This document shows, piece by piece, positions 1-5,169 of a stretch of 7,501 nucleotides of DNA. The DNA lies in assembly GCA_028697435.1 (NCBI GenBank), contig JAQVFD010000093.1:1-7501 (forward strand). The letters are read 5' to 3'. The stretch is from Clostridiaceae bacterium (GTDB lineage Bacteria; Bacillota; Clostridia; Lutisporales; Lutisporaceae). Positions within the stretch are counted from its first letter, which is position 1. Each line of letters starts with the position of its first letter. The notes under the pieces are model-generated. The model did no database searches. It saw only the letters and a program-made list of their open reading frames with translations, and was not told the origin of the DNA. The position numbers and the translations under genes were made by a program.

Positions 1-68
1 CAGAGGACAGAATTGAAGGAATGAGCGCTTTCCTGGAAAAAAGGCAAGCAGAATTCAAAAATAAATAA
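1..68 (+). CDS. C-terminal fragment of a probable enoyl-CoA hydratase (crotonase family)
   Basis: Only the end of this gene is in the window. The reading frame begins at base 3 and stops at TAA (66-68), giving 21 residues that read EDRIEGMSAFLEKRQAEFKN plus a final K. The pattern EGM-x-AFLEKR-x-x-F-K is the usual C-terminal helix of short-chain enoyl-CoA hydratases such as 3-hydroxybutyryl-CoA dehydratase (Crt), which hydrate trans-2-enoyl-CoA in butyrate or fatty-acid metabolism. No catalytic residue is visible because those lie upstream. The gene converges on the MATE gene, with a strong inverted repeat between them that could end both transcripts. The family call rests on one short tail motif and could be wrong; the existence of a coding end here is itself an inference from that motif. 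Confidence 0.6.
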   Translation, partial: EDRIEGMSAFLEKRQAEFKNK

Positions 69-82
69 TAGGTAAGTTACAC

Positions 83-143
83 GGAGAAGGACAAGAGAAA
101 CGTCCCCGCAAGAGACACGGGGACGTTTCTCTTGTCCTTCTCC
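83..143. terminator. Perfect 26-bp inverted repeat, probable bidirectional terminator or REP-like element
   Basis: Arms 83-108 and 118-143 are exactly complementary over 26 bp, with the 9-nt loop CAAGAGACA. The right arm ends at the base next to the MATE stop codon (complement of 144-146), and the crotonase-like gene stops 14 bp to the left, so the hairpin fills the convergent gap. Its stem contains a GGGGACG / CGTCCCC block and flanking CAAGAGA-type sequence. There is no clear U-tract on either side, so it is not a textbook intrinsic terminator. The length and perfection of the stem, and an internal direct repeat (CAAGAGAAACG at 92-102, CAAGAGACACG at 109-119), suggest a mobile or REP-like palindrome doing terminator duty. 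Confidence 0.7.
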
Positions 144-1478
144 CTATTTAATTAGCAGGTTTGATTTCTTAAGGTATCTGTAATACATTATCCCTTGGTA
201 GAAGGGTAAGGTCATCCAGCCAATTCCAACTGCCAGCGCTATGCCGGCAAGACCAATTCCCGGTGCAAGTATATAGGACAAAACTACTCTTACGATTATC
301 TGGATAAAAGTTGCAAAAAATGTGATGCCGACTTTTCCTATTCCGCGGAAAAACCCTTGAAAAGCGTTGCCCAATCCTGAAAGAACATAAAACAGAGACA
401 TTATATGCAGGTACCGAACTCCTTCCAATATAACGGACATTCCGGCCTTTTCCACAAACAGACCCATAAGAGGATATGCTCCAAAATAAACTAAGAGTGA
501 AATGCTGAAGCAGTAAACAAGTATTAATAAAGCTCCGGCTCTCAGTCCGTTTCTTGTTCTGTCCTTCTTACCGGCACCTTCGTTTTGGGCGATAAAGGTT
601 GTTATAGCATTTGCTGCGCCCTCTCCGGGAGACAGTATAAATGCGTCAATTCTGGATACTGCTGAAAATGCGGCAATGGCACTTATACCCAGAGGGTTGA
701 CAGCGCTTTGGACAAGCATTCTGCCGATATAGACGCATGATTGCTGCAGAGCTGCTATCCAACCGAACTCTGCGGTCTTCTTCAATAGATTTTTATCTAT
801 AATTATTTCTTCTTTTTTAAATCTCAAAACAGGATATGTATTGATACCGTATACTGCACACATCAAAACGCTGATTGCCTGAGAAATAACTGTGGCCAAC
901 CCCACGCCGAAAACTCCCATATCCATTATAATGATGAATACTAAGTCCAGTATTATATGGAGAATTGATGCAATTATCAGGAAGAAAAGGGCTATACGGG
1001 AATTTCCCATTGAACGAAATGCTGCATCGAACAGATTATATAACATCGTAAAGATAAGACCTGAAAAGATAGTTATGAGATAGACCCTTGAGTCATGTAT
1101 CAGGTTATCGGGGGTGTTTAGCAATCTTAAAACCGGATTTGTCATAATTATAAATACAATGCTTACTATGACCGAAAAAAAACTTCCGGCAATAAATGCA
1201 GTTGAGATCTCTTTTTTTAGTTCAGTTATGTCATTTGCGCCGAATAACTGTGCCATTAAAACAGATGCACCTATACACATTCCAATCATGATAAACAACG
1301 CCGTACCCATTATAGGAGAAGCAATGCCTATTGCCGCAAATGCTTCCTCTCCAACGTACCTGCCGACCATAACAGCGTCCACAACATTGTAAAGCTGTTG
1401 AAATATGTTACCGATTATAATAGGAATCGCAAACACAATTATATGTCTATAAACATTGCCTTCAGTCATACTGTGCAT
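144..1478 (-). CDS. MATE-family multidrug/cation antiporter
   Basis: The 444-residue product is an integral membrane protein of about twelve hydrophobic helices, the normal size for the MATE family (two MatE domains). MATE proteins export drugs or metabolites across the cytoplasmic membrane in exchange for Na+ or H+. The first helix region carries the typical Q-Q-L-Y-N-V-V-D stretch followed by VGRYVG. The two halves repeat each other: FRSMGNSR near residue 154 and FFRGIGKVG near residue 375 are equivalent loop motifs, each followed by a long hydrophobic helix. The ATG at 1478 is chosen because AGAGAGG lies 8 bases upstream. The glycosyltransferase gene ends 43 bp upstream on the same strand, so the two are probably one transcript. 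The substrate cannot be read from sequence. MATE belongs to the same superfamily as polysaccharide flippases, but this protein looks like an ordinary DinF/NorM-type transporter. Confidence 0.93.
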   Translation of the reverse strand: MHSMTEGNVYRHIIVFAIPIIIGNIFQQLYNVVDAVMVGRYVGEEAFAAIGIASPIMGTALFIMIGMCIGASVLMAQLFGANDITELKKEISTAFIAGSFFSVIVSIVFIIMTNPVLRLLNTPDNLIHDSRVYLITIFSGLIFTMLYNLFDAAFRSMGNSRIALFFLIIASILHIILDLVFIIIMDMGVFGVGLATVISQAISVLMCAVYGINTYPVLRFKKEEIIIDKNLLKKTAEFGWIAALQQSCVYIGRMLVQSAVNPLGISAIAAFSAVSRIDAFILSPGEGAANAITTFIAQNEGAGKKDRTRNGLRAGALLILVYCFSISLLVYFGAYPLMGLFVEKAGMSVILEGVRYLHIMSLFYVLSGLGNAFQGFFRGIGKVGITFFATFIQIIVRVVLSYILAPGIGLAGIALAVGIGWMTLPFYQGIMYYRYLKKSNLLIK

Positions 1479-1486
1479 AATAGCTG

Positions 1487-1493
1487 CCTCTCT
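1487..1493 (-). promoter_or_regulatory. Ribosome binding site of the MATE gene
   Basis: On the minus strand AGAGAGG stands 8 bases before the ATG at 1478. This supports that start over the next in-frame ATG three codons downstream. Confidence 0.65.
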
Positions 1494-1521
1494 GTTTTAT
1501 CCGTTGTATCAATTATTCTAA

Positions 1522-2661
1522 TTATAATACATATCTTGAATAATTGCTTGCCACTTCTTCATATACCTTTATGGTCTCAATTGCAGTTTTCTTCCATGAA
1601 AAGTTGTAAGCCCTTCTCAAAGCTTTCTCCTTCAACTGCTCCCTGAATTCCGCATCTGAAATAGTCAAATAGATTTTTTCTGTAAGCTCGTCAATATTGT
1701 AAGGATCCGTGAGCAATGCTCCGTCTTCTACCACTTCGGGAATTGAAGTCACATTTGCGGTAATTGTGGGAGTACCACAGGTCATAGCTTCCAGAGGCGG
1801 AAGACCGAAGCCTTCGTACAATGAAGGGTATACGAACAGAGAGGAGCAGTTGTAAAAGTACGGCAAGTGTTCATAGGGTACATAACCTGCAAAAACCACC
1901 CTGTCTTTCATTCCCATTTCCTCAGCCTTTTTTTTCATTTCGTAATGATTATCTTTAGAGGCCCCCAACAGAACCAGGTCATAATATCCCGGCAGTTCCC
2001 GATAGATCCTTCTATAAGCCTCTAACAAGCCCTCCACATTCTTTCTCGGGCTGAAGCCTCCCAGATATAGTATGAAGTCATTTGAATAGCTGTAGACCTT
2101 CTTAAGAAAATTCCACGCTTTTTCTTTGTCCATAAGCTTGAACCTGCTGTCCGCAGCTAAGTGTATGACCCTTATTTTGTCTTCGGGCAGTTTGAAGTAC
2201 TTTACGATGTCTTGTTTGGAATAGTCGGATACTGTAATGACCTTGTCACATTTCTCCATTATATAGGGCATATCCTGCTGAAACCTTTCCAAATAGCTTT
2301 TTCCGCAGGTATCGGGCATTACATATGGGATAAGATCATGTACGGTGGCAACATAGGGGCAGTATTTTGTCTTGGGAAGACCGAGACCGTTCTGGGGCAG
2401 ATGAAATATGTCGCAGTTGTTCATTTTCAGCTGGGCAGGCAGGAATATCTCATCCCAGAACTTCTTATTTCGTTCACCAAAAAGTGTAAGATTGACATTG
2501 TCTCTTCCCAATAGGAAGTCATACCCGTCGTTAGGCCAGAAAAACCTGTATTTGTTCCGAGGGTCTATATTAATAATATTCTCCAGCAATCTTGCGGTAT
2601 AAGTACCTATACCCGTTCCGGCATAGAGCTTAGCGCCTCTCGCATCCATACATACATTCAT
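1522..2661 (-). CDS. Glycosyltransferase family 4 (GT-B fold), possibly spore-coat associated
   Basis: The 379-residue protein is a retaining GT-B glycosyltransferase of the GT4 / Glycos_transf_1 type, which transfers a sugar from a nucleotide donor to a glycan or lipid acceptor. Visible features: an N-terminal beta-strand and Gly-rich turn (DARGAKLYAGTGIGTYTARL, about residues 6-25); the start of the C-terminal donor-binding domain at GGFSPRKN (201-208); and the E-x7-E signature EGFGLPPLE (Glu283, Glu291) followed by CGTPTITANVTSIPEVV. No signal peptide or membrane helix is seen, so it should act in the cytoplasm. An upstream TTG at 2676 would add five residues, but it lies on the GGAGG ribosome binding site, so the ATG at 2661 is preferred. 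It is divergent from the CotS-like operon and shares its 127-bp intergenic region. Glycosyltransferases accompany cotS in Bacillus (CotSA) as well, so a coat-glycan role is plausible but inferred; sugar and acceptor are unknown. Confidence 0.9.
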   Translation of the reverse strand: MNVCMDARGAKLYAGTGIGTYTARLLENIINIDPRNKYRFFWPNDGYDFLLGRDNVNLTLFGERNKKFWDEIFLPAQLKMNNCDIFHLPQNGLGLPKTKYCPYVATVHDLIPYVMPDTCGKSYLERFQQDMPYIMEKCDKVITVSDYSKQDIVKYFKLPEDKIRVIHLAADSRFKLMDKEKAWNFLKKVYSYSNDFILYLGGFSPRKNVEGLLEAYRRIYRELPGYYDLVLLGASKDNHYEMKKKAEEMGMKDRVVFAGYVPYEHLPYFYNCSSLFVYPSLYEGFGLPPLEAMTCGTPTITANVTSIPEVVEDGALLTDPYNIDELTEKIYLTISDAEFREQLKEKALRRAYNFSWKKTAIETIKVYEEVASNYSRYVL

Positions 2662-2669
2662 ATAATAAA

Positions 2670-2674
2670 CCTCC
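2670..2674 (-). promoter_or_regulatory. GGAGG ribosome binding site fixing the glycosyltransferase start
   Basis: On the minus strand GGAGG lies 8 bases before the ATG at 2661. The alternative TTG at 2676 would overlap this site, so it is not the initiation codon. Confidence 0.75.
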
Positions 2675-2690
2675 AATCCCCCATAGATAT

Positions 2691-2720
2691 ATTATATTAA
2701 ACTGCTCTTGTACCTGTGAA
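2691..2720 (-). promoter_or_regulatory. Candidate sigma-A-like promoter of the glycosyltransferase-MATE pair
   Basis: Read on the minus strand, TTCACA (complement of 2715-2720; five of six bases match TTGACA) is followed after 18 bp by a perfect TATAAT (complement of 2691-2696). It is about 30 bp upstream of the glycosyltransferase start. Such boxes arise by chance in AT-rich DNA, so the call is tentative. If right, the glycosyltransferase and transporter would be expressed in vegetative cells rather than only in sporulation. Confidence 0.4.
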
Positions 2721-2734
2721 TAGTCAAAGCAGTA

Positions 2735-2761
2735 ACACAATTTTTATGGCATCATATAATG
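2735..2761 (+). promoter_or_regulatory. Candidate sigma-K-type promoter of the CotS-like operon
   Basis: AC at 2735-2736, a 16-bp spacer, then CATATAATG at 2753-2761. This fits the mother-cell sigma-K pattern known from Bacillus (AC, 16-17 bp, CATANNNTA) in all but the last base. Transcription would begin near 2768, which makes the ATG there unusable and agrees with the start at 2789. A very similar site stands before yabG (7295-7322). Assignment to sigma-K rather than sigma-E is inference. Confidence 0.5.
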
Positions 2762-2775
2762 GTATAAATGCTATT

Positions 2776-2781
2776 GAGAGG
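2776..2781 (+). promoter_or_regulatory. Ribosome binding site fixing the start of CotS-like gene A
   Basis: GAGAGG is 7 bases before the ATG at 2789. The in-frame ATG at 2768 has no Shine-Dalgarno sequence, only the promoter -10 region, upstream of it. Confidence 0.7.
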
Positions 2782-2788
2782 AATCATT

Positions 2789-3775
2789 ATGGATATAAAA
2801 CCGATAGAAGAAGCTTATGGTATAAAGGTTAGGGATATCCAAAGCATCAAGAATGTATTGAGAGTGGAGACAGATTGCGGAGCAAAGTGCATTAAAAGGG
2901 CGCATATGAGTCCGGGTTTTTTCCTCTTCATATATTCGGCAGTGAACCATCTTAAGGAAAAGGGATATGAAGGAGTAATACCGTACAGCAGGACAGTTGA
3001 CGGAAGAATATGTATACCTGATGAAAAGCATATCTATTATATGGTGGATTGGATTGAAGCTAGGGAATGCAGATTCAAGAAGGAAGAAGATCTTAAAAAG
3101 GCTATAAAGGCAGCGGCGGAGCTTCATAGGGCCTCTGTCGGTTATGTACCCCCGGAAGGATCAAGACCAAGGATATTCTATAATAAATGGGTGGAAAAAT
3201 GCGAAAACAAAAGCATGGAACTGAAGGAATTCGGTAAGGCCATAGAAGATAAGGAATATACAGACGATTTTGACGAAACATTTGCCTCCCACCTGCCATA
3301 TTATTTGCAGCAGTCCGAAGATAGCGCAAAAATGATAGCTGAAAGCCCATATGAGGAAATATCGGAAAAGAGTATGCAGTCAGGTGAATTCTGCCATCAC
3401 GATATGGCAAACCATAACTTTCTGATATCAGAAGAGGGGAGTATTTATCTTATTGATTTCGATTACTGCATAATGGATACCAGACTTCACGACATTACAA
3501 GTCTAATAATACGAAATATGAGATATGGAGTTTGGGATATAGAAAAGGCATATTTCATACTTAATGAATATGACAGGATATACAGTATAGAACCGAAGGA
3601 CCTTGAGGTAATAAAGGCATTAATAACATTTCCTCAGGATTTCTGGCAGGTAGGACTTCAGTATTACACAGAAAAACAGCCTTGGACCATGGACTATTTT
3701 TTAATGAGGCTTAACAGAATCGTAAATGACAGGGATATTAGAGATAAGTTTTTAAAGGAATTCTATGAGTTATGA
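2789..3775 (+). CDS. CotS-family spore coat kinase-like protein A
   Basis: The 328-residue product belongs to the CotS branch of the aminoglycoside/choline kinase-like (APH) fold. In Bacillus subtilis, CotS is a spore-coat protein made in the mother cell; the substrate of the family is not established. The ATP-binding lysine of the N-lobe is in CIKR (Lys36). The catalytic loop is intact, HHDMANHN (203-210) with Asp205 as the likely base and Asn210 as metal ligand, and the second metal site is DFDYC with Asp223. Other family marks are ARECRF, the AAELH-RASVGYVPPEG stretch, the (N/G)KW motif near residue 132, and FPQDFW with a following YY-T-E-K near the C-terminus. All key residues suggest a working kinase. 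No signal peptide or membrane helix is present. It is first in a five-gene run and the small coil gene follows after 13 bp. Its C-terminal third most resembles gene C. Confidence 0.9.
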   Translation: MDIKPIEEAYGIKVRDIQSIKNVLRVETDCGAKCIKRAHMSPGFFLFIYSAVNHLKEKGYEGVIPYSRTVDGRICIPDEKHIYYMVDWIEARECRFKKEEDLKKAIKAAAELHRASVGYVPPEGSRPRIFYNKWVEKCENKSMELKEFGKAIEDKEYTDDFDETFASHLPYYLQQSEDSAKMIAESPYEEISEKSMQSGEFCHHDMANHNFLISEEGSIYLIDFDYCIMDTRLHDITSLIIRNMRYGVWDIEKAYFILNEYDRIYSIEPKDLEVIKALITFPQDFWQVGLQYYTEKQPWTMDYFLMRLNRIVNDRDIRDKFLKEFYEL

Positions 3776-3780
3776 AGGAG
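3775..3780 (+). promoter_or_regulatory. Ribosome binding site fixing the start of the small coiled-coil gene
   Basis: AAGGAG begins inside the stop codon of the preceding gene and stands 8 bases before the ATG at 3789. This favours that start over the in-frame ATG at 3765, which overlaps the upstream gene. Confidence 0.75.
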
Positions 3781-3788
3781 TTGATTTT

Positions 3789-4010
3789 ATGAGTGACCGG
3801 AAGAATGAAATCAATGCTGTAATAGAAAATGAAAAGCTTTTGAGCCCGGAAGAACAGGTGGATAAGCTGGAAAGCTTTATTAAGGATATGAAGGATGAAT
3901 TAAAGCAGCTTAAAAAGATAGGTAAACATAAGGAAAAAATAGAAAAGCTCGAAAGGGAAAAAAAGAAGATTATCAGCAAAAAGCTAAAAAAACATCACAG
4001 ACATCATTAA
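3789..4010 (+). CDS. Small Lys/His-rich coiled-coil protein of unknown function
   Basis: I do not recognise a family for this 73-residue protein. After an acidic-neutral head (SDRKNEINAVIENEKLLSPEE) it is a run of heptad-like Leu/Ile positions in a highly charged helix (about residues 22-65: VDKLESFIKDMKDELKQLKK, then KIEKLEREKKKIISKKLKK). It ends in HHRHH. About 22 of its residues are Lys or Arg, so it is strongly basic. It has no signal peptide and no hydrophobic segment. The AAGGAG site and the position only 13 bp after kinase-like gene A indicate a real, co-expressed gene. The basic C-terminal half could bind a polyanion such as a phosphorylated glycan, nucleic acid or an acidic coat protein, and the histidine tail could bind metal; both ideas are inference. 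Similar small basic coil proteins occur among coat and exosporium components. Confidence 0.75.
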   Translation: MSDRKNEINAVIENEKLLSPEEQVDKLESFIKDMKDELKQLKKIGKHKEKIEKLEREKKKIISKKLKKHHRHH

Positions 4011-4126
4011 AATTGCTGCACAATTTTCAGTCGCGAGTCACGAGATGCGAGACACGAGAGCTAGGGTAGGGCTTCGAGGTTACGAGGAAATGCAAGTACC
4101 GACGTGGGGAAAGGGAATGATAATTT
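4011..4126 (+). other. 116-bp intergenic spacer inside the CotS-like operon
   Basis: This is the longest gap inside the operon; the other gaps are 13, 14 and 54 bp. It starts with a weak 7-bp hairpin (AAAATTG at 4009-4015, CAATTTT at 4021-4027). Then comes a block of degenerate CGAG-ending heptamers, then a purine-rich GGGGAAAGGG stretch (about 4106-4115) that probably serves as a rather distant ribosome binding site for gene B. Its base composition is more GC-rich than the genes on either side. I see no gene in it. Confidence 0.6.
4031..4087 (+). repeat. Tandem degenerate heptamers ending in CGAG
   Basis: Four heptamers stand head to tail without a gap: TCGCGAG (4031), TCACGAG (4038), ATGCGAG (4045), ACACGAG (4052). 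After a decayed stretch (4059-4072) two related units follow, TTCGAGG (4073) and TTACGAG (4080). The consensus is roughly NNRCGAG. The units are too short and too adjacent to be a CRISPR array. They look like a small minisatellite or the remnant of an interspersed repeat lodged between the coil gene and gene B. Confidence 0.65.
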
Positions 4127-5155
4127 ATGACTAGCGGATATGGAAAATTGAAAAGGCATGATCTTAAGCTTCTGATTGAAAGCCTGTACGGTCTGGAAGT
4201 GAGGAACATGCAGGAAGGGGACAGGGGGATACTTATCTACACGGACAGAGGTTTAAAAAGACTGAAAGAGACTAAAAGCGATGAGGCAAAGATATTATTT
4301 GCCGCATCAGCTTATGAGCATATTTATAACAACGGCTTCAGGCAAATAAGCTGCATCAACCGGAACCTTAACGGAAGCGGTCATATGAAATATGACAAGA
4401 CCAATTATATACTTCAGGATTTTACTAACGGAAGGGTATATGATGCAGATACAACCGAAAAAGCGGCAGTTGCCGGAAAAGCCCTGGCAGAGATTCATAA
4501 AGCGGGAGAGCACTTCATACCTTCCCCCGGAAGCCGTGCCCGGGTTGATTGGGGAAAGTGGATGGGAAAGTTCAAGGCAAACTCCATAAGCTTGAAGAAG
4601 TATAAAGACCTTATTTATCTAAAGGAGAAAAAAAGCGGAATTGATAAAATATTTTTGGAAAACGCAAATGAATTTCTCGAAAAAATGCAGCATGCCCACT
4701 CACTTCTTAATGAGAACGGATATCTTGACAAGGTGAGATTAGCCATGTCATGTAATCAAGTTACCCATGGAGAGTTCAAAAAACACGCGATACTGGAAGG
4801 TGAACCGGAAGGGGTCTTTATAACCAACTTTGAGGAATGCAGCTATGATATCTGTGAATTTGATATAGCCACACTTTTTGAAAGCTTCTCCGGGAAAAAC
4901 AAAGGGGAACTTGCAGTTGCGGCAGCAAATGCATATTCAGAGGTAAGACCCCTGGATGATTGCTCTGTGAATATAATCAAGGCTTTCCTAATATACCCTA
5001 AAAGGTTTTTCAAGGTTGCAGAAAGCATATACGGAAGAAGGAAGAACTATAACGAATTGGAATTGACTCAAAAGCTTATGAGAAGTATAAAAAGAGAAAA
5101 GAAAAAAGAAGAAATCATAAAATTTATTGATTCCGGACGGTGGATTATTAAATGA
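4127..5155 (+). CDS. CotS-family pseudokinase B (degenerate catalytic motifs)
   Basis: The 342-residue protein aligns along its length with its CotS-like neighbours. It shares the N-lobe, ending in GLKRLKET with the ATP-binding lysine kept (Lys47), the E-I-H-K-A-G block, the GKW motif (WGKWMGKF), the F-D-I-A-T-L helix and a C-terminal YPKRFF in place of FPQDFW. Its active site is replaced: the usual HH-D-xxx-HN reads HGEFKKHA (214-221), so the catalytic Asp is Glu216 and the metal-binding Asn is Ala221, and the DFD motif reads NFE (234-236). GREC also reads GRVY. These changes at every metal or base position point to a non-catalytic regulator or scaffold, or a greatly altered enzyme. The frame is open throughout, so it is not a decaying gene. 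The ATG at 4127 is the only sensible start; its nearest Shine-Dalgarno (AAAGGG, 11 bases away) is poorly spaced. Its stop overlaps a possible ATG of gene C. Confidence 0.88.
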   Translation: MTSGYGKLKRHDLKLLIESLYGLEVRNMQEGDRGILIYTDRGLKRLKETKSDEAKILFAASAYEHIYNNGFRQISCINRNLNGSGHMKYDKTNYILQDFTNGRVYDADTTEKAAVAGKALAEIHKAGEHFIPSPGSRARVDWGKWMGKFKANSISLKKYKDLIYLKEKKSGIDKIFLENANEFLEKMQHAHSLLNENGYLDKVRLAMSCNQVTHGEFKKHAILEGEPEGVFITNFEECSYDICEFDIATLFESFSGKNKGELAVAAANAYSEVRPLDDCSVNIIKAFLIYPKRFFKVAESIYGRRKNYNELELTQKLMRSIKREKKKEEIIKFIDSGRWIIK

Positions 5156-5159
5156 GGAT

Positions 5160-5163
5160 GGAG
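5160..5163 (+). promoter_or_regulatory. Ribosome binding site preferred for CotS-like gene C
   Basis: GGAG is 6 bases before the ATG at 5170. The ATG at 5152 overlaps the stop of gene B (ATGA) and has only GGTGG 8-9 bases upstream; the ATG at 5158 lies on the site itself. The 5170 start is favoured, but coupled initiation at 5152 cannot be excluded. Confidence 0.5.
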
Positions 5164-5169
5164 CTTTTT

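Noticed and set aside
892..1392. Two plus-strand open frames (892-1083 and 1114-1392) opposite the MATE gene
   Set aside because: They lie antisense to a clear twelve-helix membrane protein, have no ribosome binding site and resemble no family; their composition is that of a shadow frame.
2161..2602. Overlapping plus-strand frames opposite the glycosyltransferase
   Set aside because: They are antisense to conserved GT4 sequence and show no start signal or recognisable domain.
4009..4027. Hairpin AAAATTG-CTGCA-CAATTTT after the small coil gene as a terminator
   Set aside because: The stem is only 7 bp and AT-rich, with no following T-run; it is unlikely to stop transcription, though slight attenuation cannot be excluded.
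4031..4058. Heptamer repeats as a CRISPR array
   Set aside because: The units are 7 bp with no spacers between them and no cas gene is nearby.
4127..5155. Gene B as a frameshifted or decaying pseudogene
   Set aside because: The frame is uninterrupted over 342 codons at normal family length with conserved structural segments, so the lost catalytic residues look like specialisation and not decay.
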